DNA of 43,056 nucleotides from Pirellulales bacterium. GTDB lineage: Bacteria > Planctomycetota > Planctomycetia > Pirellulales > S012-138. The notes below the pieces were generated by a model. The model did not search any database. It was not told the DNA's origin and was given only the letters and a program-made list of their open reading frames with translations. Each line of letters starts with the position of its first letter. Within the stretch, counting starts at the first letter, position 1. Location: assembly GCA_028066245.1 (NCBI GenBank), contig JALCBR010000032.1:1-43056 (forward strand), in the 5' to 3' direction. The position numbers were made by a program, and so were the translations under genes. Shown here one piece after another: positions 8,302-16,916 of the stretch.

Positions 8302-10212
8302 ATGACCACTGACCTGATTCTGGGAACCGCCGGCCACATCGATCATGGCAAGACAACGTTGATTCGCGTCTTAACCGGCGTGGACACGGACCGATTGCCC
8401 GAAGAGAAGAAGCGCGGCATTACCATTGAACTCGGCTTCGCTGAGTTGGAGTTGGGCGAATTTCGGCTCGGAATCGTGGATGTCCCCGGCCATGAAAGAT
8501 TCGTCCGCAACATGCTGGCCGGGGCCACTGGCATTGACGTTGCACTTTTGGTTGTGGCCGCTGATGACAGCGTCAAACCGCAGACGATTGAGCACTTGGA
8601 AATCCTCAAACTGCTCAACTTGCAGCAAGGCGTGATCGCGTTGACCAAGTGTGACGTCTCGCAAGCGGACTGGATCGATCTTGTGGAGGAAGAGGTCCGC
8701 GAGTTGGTCGACGGAACATTCCTGCAAAATGCGCCGATCATTCGGACCAGTGCGCACACCGGCGCCGGCTTGGGTGAACTTCGCGCGGCTTTGACAGACG
8801 CTGCCACGTCAGCCGCCTCGGATCGATTGAGTTCGGGGCCCTTTCGCTTGCCGATTGATCGATCATTCACGATCGCCGGTCATGGAACGGTTGTGACAGG
8901 AAGCGTCACCAGCGGCAGTGCGCAGGTGGGAGATGAATTGGTCATTGAGCCAGGGGCAACCAAAGTCCGCGTCCGCGGAATTCAGAACCACGATCGACAG
9001 GCAGAGGAGATTCACCGCGGGCAACGAGCTGCGATTAACCTGGCGGGAATTCACCACCAGAAGATTGGCCGTGGACAAGAGCTTTGTTCGGCAGGGCACC
9101 TCCAACCAGCCCGTTTAGTCACAGTCCAGTTGCACTTGCTTCCCATTGCTGGCCGGCCGTTGCGTTCTCGCACGCGAATTCGCGTTCACCTGGGAACTGC
9201 GGAGTTGTTGGGAAGCGTGGTGTTGTTGGGTCGTAGCGAGCTGGGCCCCGGGGAATCCGCCCCGGCACAAATCTTCTTGAGCGAGCCAGTCGTCAGCACC
9301 TGGGGGCAACCGTTGGTCTTGCGCAGCGAGTCACCAGTCTGGACGATCGGCGGGGGGACGATTCTTGATCCAAACGCAGAACGAATTCGGTCATCAGAGA
9401 CCAAGAAGCTGGCGAGAATTACGGACCTTGCTTCAACTGACAACAAAACGCGAGCGATCGCAGCGATCTACTTTACCGGTTTGCGCCCTTGGCGTCCGGA
9501 AGAGCTTGCTCGATCAGCGGGAGTTAAATTGCCCCAGGAGTTGATCGAAGAGCTACGTGCAGATGGAGAACTCCTGGAGTTGAGAGTCTCACCCACGCGA
9601 ATGTTGCTCGTCAGCCGCGATGCGCTCGCGGACATTTTTGACCGGTTCGAGCAGACGTTGGAGAAGCAGCATGAACAGCATCCGCTGAGGTCTCTCCTGG
9701 ATCCCTCCTGGCTCATGAACCGTTTTGCCTATCTGGGTGACGATGCGCTGTTGGGCGTGTTGCTCCAGCAGATGGAAAAACAAAAGCGACTGAAACGCGG
9801 TCGGAACGGAATCTCGCTACCTGGTAAGGGACCGCAACTCTCCAAGAACGAGAGGCAACTCTACGAGACGATCATCGACCGATTCCGCGACGCCGGCCAC
9901 GAGCCCCCTACGGTCAAGGAAGTCCAAAGCGAGACAAGGAAGAACCAAGCGGCCGTTCCCCAGCTCGTCGCGCTCGCCGCCGCGGATGGCTTCTTGGTCG
10001 AGATCAACAAAGATTTCTTCTTGCACGTGGATCGCGAGACGGAATTGCGCGAGCTGATCACTACAGGAATGGCCGAGCATAATGGCTTAACCGTCAGTCA
10101 GATTCGCGAAATCTTAGGCACAAGCCGCAAGTACGCTTTGCCGATGTGCGAATATCTGGACAACATCGGATTTACTCGCCGCGAGGGAGATCTGCGCGTG
10201 CTAGTCAAGTGA
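8302..10212 (+). CDS. selB: Selenocysteine-specific elongation factor SelB
   Basis: This GTPase of 636 residues delivers Sec-tRNA to UGA codons marked by a SECIS hairpin. The G domain shows the P-loop GTAGHIDHGKT (8-18), RGITIE (39-44), DVPGHE (60-65) and TKCD (115-118), all intact. EF-Tu-like beta-barrel domains follow to about 350. The C-terminal part (about 370-636) has the winged-helix repeats that bind SECIS RNA, ending in the typical SRKYALPMCEYLD segment. Length is normal for bacterial SelB. Its presence implies the organism makes selenoproteins, but selA, selD and tRNA-Sec are not in this window. ATG 8302 places the P-loop at the usual position. Confidence 0.96.
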   Translation: MTTDLILGTAGHIDHGKTTLIRVLTGVDTDRLPEEKKRGITIELGFAELELGEFRLGIVDVPGHERFVRNMLAGATGIDVALLVVAADDSVKPQTIEHLEILKLLNLQQGVIALTKCDVSQADWIDLVEEEVRELVDGTFLQNAPIIRTSAHTGAGLGELRAALTDAATSAASDRLSSGPFRLPIDRSFTIAGHGTVVTGSVTSGSAQVGDELVIEPGATKVRVRGIQNHDRQAEEIHRGQRAAINLAGIHHQKIGRGQELCSAGHLQPARLVTVQLHLLPIAGRPLRSRTRIRVHLGTAELLGSVVLLGRSELGPGESAPAQIFLSEPVVSTWGQPLVLRSESPVWTIGGGTILDPNAERIRSSETKKLARITDLASTDNKTRAIAAIYFTGLRPWRPEELARSAGVKLPQELIEELRADGELLELRVSPTRMLLVSRDALADIFDRFEQTLEKQHEQHPLRSLLDPSWLMNRFAYLGDDALLGVLLQQMEKQKRLKRGRNGISLPGKGPQLSKNERQLYETIIDRFRDAGHEPPTVKEVQSETRKNQAAVPQLVALAAADGFLVEINKDFFLHVDRETELRELITTGMAEHNGLTVSQIREILGTSRKYALPMCEYLDNIGFTRREGDLRVLVK

Positions 10213-10312
10213 ATTGCCTAGTGTTGGTGCAAGCCCCCTTTGACCATTCGTTTCAAGTTGAGAATCCTATCTTGGGGGCTCACGCAGCTGGTACCAATTG
10301 CCAGGCGGTTGG

Positions 10313-11395
10313 TTATCCGTAGGTCGATGTCACATGGCTTGCCGGACGCCCGCTTACGGCGTCTTCGGCGCAGGCGGCGATGGCATCACAGATTCGTGGC
10401 CCTTCTGCAAGACTGACATTCAAGTGTGTCACCGCGCGAATCTGCTGCGGACCGAAAGCCATCGCCAGTACGCCGCGCTCCTCCAGTCGGGCGGAAAATT
10501 CGGCGGCTGTTCCCAGATGCATATCGAGGTCAAACAGGACGATGTTTGTTTCCGGCGGAGGACTTAACGTCAGTCCTGGAACCTCAGCAACGGCACTGCC
10601 AATTTGTCTTGCCAACTCATGATCCTCGGCAAGTCGATCGACTTGGTGGCGCAACGCGAACAAAGCTCCGGCGGCAATGATGCCAGCCTGCCGCATTCCA
10701 CCACCGAACATCTTGCGGTGGCGATGAGCAGCCGCAATCATCTCTTTGGTTCCTGCCAATGCTGAGCCAACGGGTGCCCCCAGCCCCTTGCTAAAGCAAA
10801 CACTAACGGTGTCAAAGTACTGACTCCATTCCTTAGCCGCGGTCTTGCTGGCAACAACGGCGTTGAAGAGGCGCGCGCCATCCAGGTGGGTCGCCAACCC
10901 ATTTTCATGTGCCCAGCCGCAGACTTCTTTGACCGATTCCATGGGGAGGATCTTCCCGCCCCCCCGGTTGTGCGTGTTCTCCAACGTCACTAGCCGTGTG
11001 CGCGCCAGATGTTCGTTATCCGGACGAATAAGACCTTGAACTTGGTCCAAACGCAGCACGCCGTACTTGCCATCCACCGTCCGAGGAATGAGTCCGCTCA
11101 ATTGCGCGAAGGCGCCTTGCTCATAGTTGAATACGTGGCAGCCAGACTCACAGATAAACTCATCTCCTTGCTGACAATGCGTCCGCAAAGCGATTTGATT
11201 AGCCATCGATCCCGAGGGCGTAAACAAAGCGGCTTCTTTGCCGAGCAAATCCGCGATCACCTCCTGCAGTTCGTTGACCGCAGGATCTTCACGAAACACG
11301 TCATCGCCCACGGCTGCATCAGCCATCGCGGCACGCATCTCTGGGGTTGGCAAGGTGACCGTGTCGCTGCGGAGATCAATCACGGGAAGGGTCAT
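10313..11395 (-). CDS. ltaE: Low-specificity L-threonine aldolase
   Basis: This PLP enzyme of fold type I (360 residues) cleaves L-threonine or allo-threonine to glycine and acetaldehyde. The N-terminus [15 protein letters not shown], the PLP-phosphate segment [10 protein letters not shown] (58-67), [10 protein letters not shown] (170-179) and the Schiff-base Lys203 in [11 protein letters not shown] are all characteristic. The frame is open upstream to 11548, but the ATG at 11395 is chosen because [11 protein letters not shown] is where the family begins. It is convergent with selB, with a 100-base gap holding an imperfect AGCCCCC/GGGGGCT pairing but no T-run. It should be cytosolic and have a housekeeping role in glycine and threonine metabolism. 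Confidence 0.94.
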   Translation of the reverse strand: MTLPVIDLRSDTVTLPTPEMRAAMADAAVGDDVFREDPAVNELQEVIADLLGKEAALFTPSGSMANQIALRTHCQQGDEFICESGCHVFNYEQGAFAQLSGLIPRTVDGKYGVLRLDQVQGLIRPDNEHLARTRLVTLENTHNRGGGKILPMESVKEVCGWAHENGLATHLDGARLFNAVVASKTAAKEWSQYFDTVSVCFSKGLGAPVGSALAGTKEMIAAAHRHRKMFGGGMRQAGIIAAGALFALRHQVDRLAEDHELARQIGSAVAEVPGLTLSPPPETNIVLFDLDMHLGTAAEFSARLEERGVLAMAFGPQQIRAVTHLNVSLAEGPRICDAIAACAEDAVSGRPASHVTSTYG

Positions 11396-11845
11396 AGTGC
11401 TGTTCTTTGAGAAACCGAGAAACAATGCTGCCAATATCCGATGAAAGGCGAAAGACCGAGCAGTATACGCCAACACGTAGGGGGAGTTCGAGTTCCTACA
11501 GTCCTTGAAAAACGTCAGCGTGGCGATTTTGATTCGAGCAACATGCAAAAAAACAAATCTCGCATGGCCAGGAAATCACGGCATTTTCTGACGCGATTGG
11601 AATCCGATCTTGAGATTTCCATCGCCCGATGAACGATTCGCCGCGGGCGTTCTCGCGCAGGGATACGGGAAATCAAGAGAAAGCCGTGTTGTGGCAGGCT
11701 TTCGCATCGCTGGCTTGCCGCGTGCCTTTGCTGTTCGCGCGCCGTCATGGCAGAATAGAGTTTCTCTCCGTACAGGCGCGATCACTCGTAGCGTCACGGG
11801 TTGTCATTTTGGGAATGGTGAATTCACGTTGCAAGGCCGCAAACC
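11396..11845. other. Divergent intergenic region
   Basis: About 450 bases lie between the divergent threonine aldolase and hspQ-like genes. Several short overlapping frames occur on both strands, including in-frame extension of the aldolase to 11548, but none has supporting motifs or ribosome-binding sites. I see no terminator or repeat. It should hold both promoters. Confidence 0.45.
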
Positions 11846-12178
11846 ATGATCGCACCCATTCCGCCCCTTCAGCAATTCAAACCCGGCGATCTTGTGAAGC
11901 ACAAACGCTACGGCTACCGCGGAGTCATTGTTGAATGTGATCCGCAATGTTTGGCGTCTGACGCCTGGTACCAGAAGAATCAAACGCAGCCTCCGCGCGA
12001 GCAGCCGTGGTATCACGTGCTGGTTGACTCTCAAGCGTTGTCAACATACGCGGCGCAAAGCAGCCTTGCCGAAGATGACGTGCTTTTGCCCATCGCCCAT
12101 CCACTGGTGGATGTGTTCTTCGCGGAGTTCACAGGCGCCGGCTACGTTCGCAACACCGTGCCTTGGAACGGACAATAG
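11846..12178 (+). CDS. hspQ: HspQ / YccV-like domain protein
   Basis: This is a 110-residue protein with the YccV-like (hemimethylated-DNA-binding/HspQ) fold. Recognisable elements are FKPGDLVKHKRYGYRGVIVE (11-30), Cys-containing DPQC, the QPWYHVLVD signature (about 54-62) and STYAAQSSLAEDD. In E. coli, HspQ modulates Lon-dependent proteolysis and binds hemimethylated DNA; in other bacteria the role is less clear. The C-terminal 30 residues (HPLVDVFFAEFTGAGYV) extend beyond the core. It is convergent with the FkbM-like gene, and a weak 6-bp inverted repeat (GTGCAA 12184-12189, TTGCAC 12199-12204) lies between them without a T-run. No heat-shock promoter is recognisable. Confidence 0.85.
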   Translation: MIAPIPPLQQFKPGDLVKHKRYGYRGVIVECDPQCLASDAWYQKNQTQPPREQPWYHVLVDSQALSTYAAQSSLAEDDVLLPIAHPLVDVFFAEFTGAGYVRNTVPWNGQ

Positions 12179-12209
12179 TCCAGGTGCAAGGCATTCATTT
12201 GCACAGGCG

Positions 12210-13313
12210 TCACGCAGCTTTGCGGCCAAAGATTCTTTTGACCTTGGACGCTAGTCGGGTCATCTTCCCGCGCATCACCAGTGATGCATTCGCCGCTTTA
12301 GATTGAAGCGAACCCGGTTCGTGGATACTCTCGACAGCGAAATCTTCAACGGGAACCAGTTGAGGGTTGATCCATGATTGCATGCCATCAACAAACTGGA
12401 CATCGCCATAAGGCGTTGACGTGCGCGACTCACAGGGATACGCCCGCAGGCATTTCCAACCCTTCGCTGTGAGAAACTGATAGAGCTCAAACTCAATCTC
12501 TCGCGAATGCGTGCCGATGTGGAGTCGCTTCACACGCTTGTTGAGATCTTTGATTGCTCCTTGGACGATCTTGACTTCTTCACCCTGCACGTCCATATCC
12601 AGAAGGTCAATGACGTCAAAGTCACGGAGAAGTTTTGTCGCGGCCATCTGAGGAACTTCGACAGCTTTCCAGCCCGACGCAAACGTCTTGACGTTGTGTC
12701 CTGCATAGGTCTCCGTTGACTGGGCATCGAGACCCGCCTTACCGGAGTCCGAGTTTTGGCTTTTGCTCGGCGCTCCATGAGCGATAGTTTCACTGACGAC
12801 TTCATAGTCTTTGGCCATCGCTTGCCCGTACCAAGAGGCAGGGTCATTGCCTTCGCTGCCATCCGGCATGGCGACATAGAAGTCGACTGAGCCGTCTTTG
12901 TCACTGACGGCAGCCTCATACAGACGAAACTCGTGAGGCTGGAGGCCATTGCAAGTGGCATGCTCTTTGAGCCATTTCACATGCATTGGCTCGGCTTCCG
13001 CAAACCCAATAAAGATGTCCTTGATTCCCGCGTGGCGGGCAGCCAAAGCGCCTCGGACACCCCAGCGGCCGTAGCCAGCTCCAAGCTCAACCATGACAAA
13101 TCGGTCGCGAGCGTAAGCTGCCGTCTCCAAGATGTCGATCCACTCCAGATAGTCCTCATCAACCGGCGGCATACTCTCGACATAGCCTGACGGTGCCGAT
13201 CCACCAAACTCCTGGCTGGTTCGCGCACCGACAAAATCGGTATGCATTCCACTCGGGTCCGATTGGCGCGTCGTGACAAAGCTTTCGAAAACGGGATGGC
13301 GAAATTCCGACAT
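12210..13313 (-). CDS. FkbM-family methyltransferase
   Basis: This 367-residue SAM-dependent methyltransferase has the SAM-binding motif VMVELGAGYGRWG (about 72-84), an acidic strand end (FAEAEP) and the FkbM-type segment FDVIDLLDMDVQGEE (about 232-246). HIGTHSREIE follows. FkbM enzymes O-methylate sugars or other small molecules, and many lie in glycan loci. Here it follows a glycosyltransferase-like gene by 67 bases on the same strand, which supports a role in modifying a surface polysaccharide. ATG 13313 has AGGA at good spacing. The C-terminal 40 residues are basic (KMTRLASKVKRIFGRK), perhaps for membrane association. The acceptor is unknown. Confidence 0.87.
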   Translation of the reverse strand: MSEFRHPVFESFVTTRQSDPSGMHTDFVGARTSQEFGGSAPSGYVESMPPVDEDYLEWIDILETAAYARDRFVMVELGAGYGRWGVRGALAARHAGIKDIFIGFAEAEPMHVKWLKEHATCNGLQPHEFRLYEAAVSDKDGSVDFYVAMPDGSEGNDPASWYGQAMAKDYEVVSETIAHGAPSKSQNSDSGKAGLDAQSTETYAGHNVKTFASGWKAVEVPQMAATKLLRDFDVIDLLDMDVQGEEVKIVQGAIKDLNKRVKRLHIGTHSREIEFELYQFLTAKGWKCLRAYPCESRTSTPYGDVQFVDGMQSWINPQLVPVEDFAVESIHEPGSLQSKAANASLVMRGKMTRLASKVKRIFGRKAA

Positions 13314-13380
13314 GGTCAGTTCCTGTCAGTGGAGGTCTTCGACATCGCGCCGCGGTCCAGCGTTAGCTCAACAGCAACGT

Positions 13381-14745
13381 CTATGCGGCGCGGTTTGAGT
13401 TGGCAATTCCAGACGGCTCCAAGTCAGCCATCTTGGGCGCTATGACTTCATCAGGGAGTTCCCGATGCGCCATGCCCCAATTCTGATCGTTAAACTCGTA
13501 GACACCTTCCGCCTCTTGAATGCGCTCATGAAGCAAGTCCAAGTCTTCATTCGTCAAGAACGGAATTTCTTTTTCACGAAGTCGTTTCCACAATCCATCC
13601 GCGGATTCCGGGGTCCAGCCCCCACGGTGCTCGATGTGATACAAGTGATGGGGAATATGGCGTTCCAACATCCCAGAATGAAATGCGGAATAGACCAAGA
13701 GTGAATCCAAATGCCATGAGAAGATCTCCAATTCGGCATAGCCGCCCAAGCGGCTCCAATCCTCCCGAGACATCAGAGTGAAATCCCCACAGCCATTGGT
13801 GTGCATGCGGCCAAGCGGATTGGTCCAATTGCGCAGACGCCGTTTCAGCCCCATCAAGCTCGCGCGCTTCCATTGCGTTGGGCGAACCGCAAACCGAACT
13901 GCTCGCGGAATCGACGCGAGAGAAACCTTTGCGTAGTGAAACGCAATCCGTTTTGCCAGCCGTGCCGTCCCACGTGCGAGTCGCACGCTCAGCCGCCCCA
14001 TCCTGGCGGAATATCTGACTGCATTGCGGGGAGACATGTTCCACACAGCCGAGCCAAGCCTGCGCAGGACTGGAGGCCGTGGGGCGCGGGGACCACGAGC
14101 TTCATTTCTGTCTGAGAGCACGTGCCTGATTTTTTGCCGCATATGCCGCCACCACGCAATCCCCGGAAGTGGCGTATACGACCAATCAGCTCCGTCGATC
14201 GTGCCATACTTCGTGTGGACTCGCAGCAGGTTGTTGCGGCAGAAAGTTAATTGCTCATCTGAGCCCTGCAAACCCATGACATCCATCGGAACGTCATAGC
14301 GATCCGTGCGGTAATAGTGACCTTGCTTGAGCGGGCGTTTGGCAAGCCAGGCGGCTAACTCGTTTGAGAAGATTAGATCGACGTTTGTTGCCAACACATG
14401 CTCACCGAGAGCCCGTCGGATGCCGACGTTCTTGGCAAGCATCTGGTACAGCGGCAGCTTGTCGCCGCAGGCAAGCCCGAGGTGAACCTCTCGGGGGACG
14501 GTGATGATGCGATAGCTGCACCACCCTCCACAGTCCGGCCAATCAAGCTCATCCGCCAAAGGGCCACGGTCCTCTGGTGGATTCCACTCAACGAAGATCA
14601 ATTCCGCCCGCAACCGGTGTCGCTGGCACTGTTCGGCAACACTATTGATGAAGGTTTGCGTTCGACGGTTCAAATCACCGCCGTGATTGTCGTTCCGAGA
14701 GCTGACGACAATGCTCAAGTAGGGCTTCGATTGCGGTGCCAACAT
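13381..14745 (-). CDS. Glycosyltransferase family 2-like protein
   Basis: This 454-residue protein starts with a GT-A/GT2-like fold: YLSIVVSSRNDNHGG (8-22), a long alpha/beta part, and KNVGIRRALGEHVLATNVDLIFS (about 104-126), which resembles the GT2 segment preceding the DxD metal site. Here the acidic motif is reduced to N-V-D-L. A basic, Arg-rich central insertion (about 200-300) separates this from a C-terminal part with CGDFTLMSREDWSRLGGY and HLDSLLVYSAF, typical of the acceptor side of glycosyltransferases. Its place between the epimerase and the FkbM methyltransferase supports assembly of a surface glycan. Donor and acceptor are unknown. It begins a transcription unit after the terminator at 14815-14840. 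Confidence 0.78.
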   Translation of the reverse strand: MLAPQSKPYLSIVVSSRNDNHGGDLNRRTQTFINSVAEQCQRHRLRAELIFVEWNPPEDRGPLADELDWPDCGGWCSYRIITVPREVHLGLACGDKLPLYQMLAKNVGIRRALGEHVLATNVDLIFSNELAAWLAKRPLKQGHYYRTDRYDVPMDVMGLQGSDEQLTFCRNNLLRVHTKYGTIDGADWSYTPLPGIAWWRHMRQKIRHVLSDRNEARGPRAPRPPVLRRLGSAVWNMSPRNAVRYSARMGRLSVRLARGTARLAKRIAFHYAKVSLASIPRAVRFAVRPTQWKRASLMGLKRRLRNWTNPLGRMHTNGCGDFTLMSREDWSRLGGYAELEIFSWHLDSLLVYSAFHSGMLERHIPHHLYHIEHRGGWTPESADGLWKRLREKEIPFLTNEDLDLLHERIQEAEGVYEFNDQNWGMAHRELPDEVIAPKMADLEPSGIANSNRAA

Positions 14746-14814
14746 GCTGCGACCTCTTACATGTCAACGGCTCGCACGCTCTGCGGCATGAATAGGAGTT
14801 GCTCGCCGAAGCAG

Positions 14815-14840
14815 AAAAAAGGGCGTCCGGCGACGCCCTT
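14815..14840 (-). terminator. Rho-independent terminator after the epimerase gene
   Basis: A perfect 9-bp stem (AAGGGCGTC 14819-14827 with GACGCCCTT 14832-14840) has a four-base loop, and six A at 14815-14820 give a T-run on the minus strand. It lies 26 bases past the epimerase stop at 14866. It therefore ends the upstream polysaccharide unit and splits the locus into two transcription units. Confidence 0.9.
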
Positions 14841-14865
14841 GGCAGGTGACAATCCCAATTCGGGA

Positions 14866-15855
14866 TCACGCGGCTTTTCTGGCGGTGCCAACGCGGGCAG
14901 CCAACTCGCCTTCGATCCATTTGTAGGTTTGAGCCAATCCGTCTTCCAACGAGATCTGTGGTTCCCACCCCAGAACGTCGCGAAGGCGATCGTTGTTGGA
15001 GTTGCGGCCTCGGACACCTTGAGGGCCGTCAATGTGCTTCTTGGTGATCTCAATACCAGCGGCCTCCGCAACGATATCCGCCAACTCGTTGATGCTGATC
15101 AACCGATCCTGACCAAGATTCAACGGTTCGTGATAGTCCGAGTTCATCAACTTGTGGATGCCCTCGACGCAGTCATCCACATGGCAGAAGGAACGAGTTT
15201 GCTCGCCATCCCCCCAGATTTCGATCTCGTGATTGCCAGTCAATTTAGCTTGGGCAATCTTGCGGCACATCGCGGCGGGGGCTTTTTCACGACCACCTTC
15301 CCACGTTCCCAACTGGCCGAAGATGTTGTGGAAGCGGACAATCCGCGTCTCAATTCCGTAGTCTTCACGGTAGTGGATGCAGATTCGCTCCGTGATCAAC
15401 TTCTCCCAGCCGTACGCATCTTGCGGTGCAGCGGGGTAAGCATCTTCTTCTTTGAGCGGAGTCACCTCGACATCCGTTTGTAGGTGCTCTGGATAAATGC
15501 ACGCGGACGATGTGTACAGATACCGGCTGACGCCATTGACGCGAGCGGCTTCCAAGGTGTGGAAGTTGATGGTGGCGTTGTTGTAGAGAATGAGGGCGTG
15601 GTTGGCGGAGATGAAGCCCATGCCACCCATATCCGCAGCCAAAGCATACACCTGGTCAACGTCTCGCGTGGCTTGCAGGCAATTGTCCCAGCGACGGAGG
15701 TCCAGCAACTCAAACTCATCCGCATCGGTTTCAGAGAATTCCGGATGCTTAATGTCCACACCACGAACCCAATAGCCCTGGTTCTTGAGAAACGTAACCA
15801 AGTGATGGCCAATGAATCCGCCTGCGCCGGTGACGAGAACTTTCGCTTGCGACAT
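14866..15855 (-). CDS. GDP-mannose 3,5-epimerase-like NAD-dependent epimerase
   Basis: This short-chain (extended SDR) sugar-nucleotide epimerase has 329 residues. It has the NAD motif TGAGGFIGHH (9-18) and follows the plant GDP-mannose 3,5-epimerase pattern along its length: ADMGGMGFISANH, SSACIYPE with Cys119, YxxxK at Tyr148/Lys152, FHNIFGQLGTWEGGREKAP with Lys191, and GPQGVRGRNSNN. In the plant enzyme the equivalent Cys and Lys are the acid/base pair for C3 and C5 epimerisation of GDP-mannose to GDP-L-galactose or L-gulose. A related activity is therefore likely here. ATG 15855 is chosen for its AGGAGGGG ribosome-binding site; a frame start at 15900 lacks one. It is the last gene before the terminator. 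Confidence 0.9.
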   Translation of the reverse strand: MSQAKVLVTGAGGFIGHHLVTFLKNQGYWVRGVDIKHPEFSETDADEFELLDLRRWDNCLQATRDVDQVYALAADMGGMGFISANHALILYNNATINFHTLEAARVNGVSRYLYTSSACIYPEHLQTDVEVTPLKEEDAYPAAPQDAYGWEKLITERICIHYREDYGIETRIVRFHNIFGQLGTWEGGREKAPAAMCRKIAQAKLTGNHEIEIWGDGEQTRSFCHVDDCVEGIHKLMNSDYHEPLNLGQDRLISINELADIVAEAAGIEITKKHIDGPQGVRGRNSNNDRLRDVLGWEPQISLEDGLAQTYKWIEGELAARVGTARKAA

Positions 15856-15944
15856 TGATGCTCCCCTCCTTGGGATTGCTGCGGCCGATAGCTCGGCCAT
15901 CCAACGTGATTAATCAGGGCAAGTATTGCTGAATTCCATGCACG

Positions 15945-16823
15945 TTAAGCTGCCTGTTTCTGCGCTATGGCAGACGTGGCATCGTACTTTGCCGTGACAC
16001 AAAGATGCCAACCAAAGTGCTGCTCCAACCAGCGGAACATACGCTGAGGTAGGTAACGGAAGTACCAGACTTTCTTGTATCGATACTCTTTGTAATCCTT
16101 GATCACGTACGGGAAGATGTGATCAACAAGCGTTTCGGTGGTCTTAAAGCCGTACTGCGCCAAGAGCTTGGACATCTCCCGGCCACTGTAGGTGTATGTG
16201 ACTGGGCAGCCAGTCTGCGCCTCTGAATATTTCGCCACCAGCTTGCGAGTCTTCCAGAATTGGCCGAAGCCGTAGCGCATGACAATCCAGTAGACTTTCC
16301 ATGCAAAACGGTAATAGTTCATGACCTTGAGCGTTGTACCTTCTCCGGCATAGTGAGAAAGCTGTTGATAGACTCGCTCCGGATGTGGCGTATGGTGAAT
16401 GACGCCAAATGAGTAGATCAAGTCATACTTTTCAACTGGCACAAAGCTGGTCAACTCTTCCGCATTTCCCGGACAGAAGCGAATTCGGTCCGAAAGGCCG
16501 AAGACTTCCGCACGCTGTTTGGCGACAGCCATCGATTCGTCGGAGAGGTCAACGGTGGTGACCTGCGCCCCGTGGCGAGCAAAGTTGATTGTGTCCGTTC
16601 CAATGCCGCAGCCGATCTCAAGGACCTTCTTGCCGTTCCAGGCGGAAAAATCCGCGAACGCTGGAATGTGCGGCTCGACATAGTACTTCCGCGTTTCAAC
16701 TTCGTTGAAGTACTCCTGCGTGCCAACCTCGCGCGGCGAATGCCGGATATTGCAGGGGCGGCGATTCCAATAGTTGCGGACTGAGTCAATTGGGACCACG
16801 TCAAAACTTGTCTCGTTGGCCAA
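15945..16823 (-). CDS. SAM-dependent methyltransferase (class I)
   Basis: This 292-residue methyltransferase has motif I VLEIGCGIGTDT (about 66-77), an acidic end of strand 2 (TVDLSDESM), and motif IV YDLIYSFGVIHHTPHPE (about 133-149), as in the Methyltransf_11/25 group. The C-terminal half is Tyr/Phe/Arg-rich (YRFAWKVYWIVMRYG, KVWYFRYLPQRMFRWLEQ) and may bind a lipid-linked or membrane-near acceptor. The start is a TTG at 16823 with GAGGAG seven bases upstream. It lies between the nucleotide-sugar dehydrogenase and the epimerase, so a sugar or lipid-linked glycan acceptor is the best inference. Confidence 0.86.
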   Translation of the reverse strand: MANETSFDVVPIDSVRNYWNRRPCNIRHSPREVGTQEYFNEVETRKYYVEPHIPAFADFSAWNGKKVLEIGCGIGTDTINFARHGAQVTTVDLSDESMAVAKQRAEVFGLSDRIRFCPGNAEELTSFVPVEKYDLIYSFGVIHHTPHPERVYQQLSHYAGEGTTLKVMNYYRFAWKVYWIVMRYGFGQFWKTRKLVAKYSEAQTGCPVTYTYSGREMSKLLAQYGFKTTETLVDHIFPYVIKDYKEYRYKKVWYFRYLPQRMFRWLEQHFGWHLCVTAKYDATSAIAQKQAA

Positions 16824-16916
16824 AGCCTGTCTCCTCTACGTGTGCAGGCAACAATTCATGCAAGGATCACGATCGAAAGCTCAACTGCTAAGCTGCGTGG
16901 CGTTGCGATTCCTGGA

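Noticed and set aside
10213-10312. AGCCCCC/GGGGGCT pairing between convergent selB and threonine aldolase as a terminator
   Set aside because: The loop exceeds 30 bases and neither side has a T-run; too weak to list as a terminator.
14398-15483. 361-codon plus-strand frame across the epimerase and glycosyltransferase genes
   Set aside because: It covers the terminator at 14815-14840 and is antisense to two clear genes; no protein-like motif.
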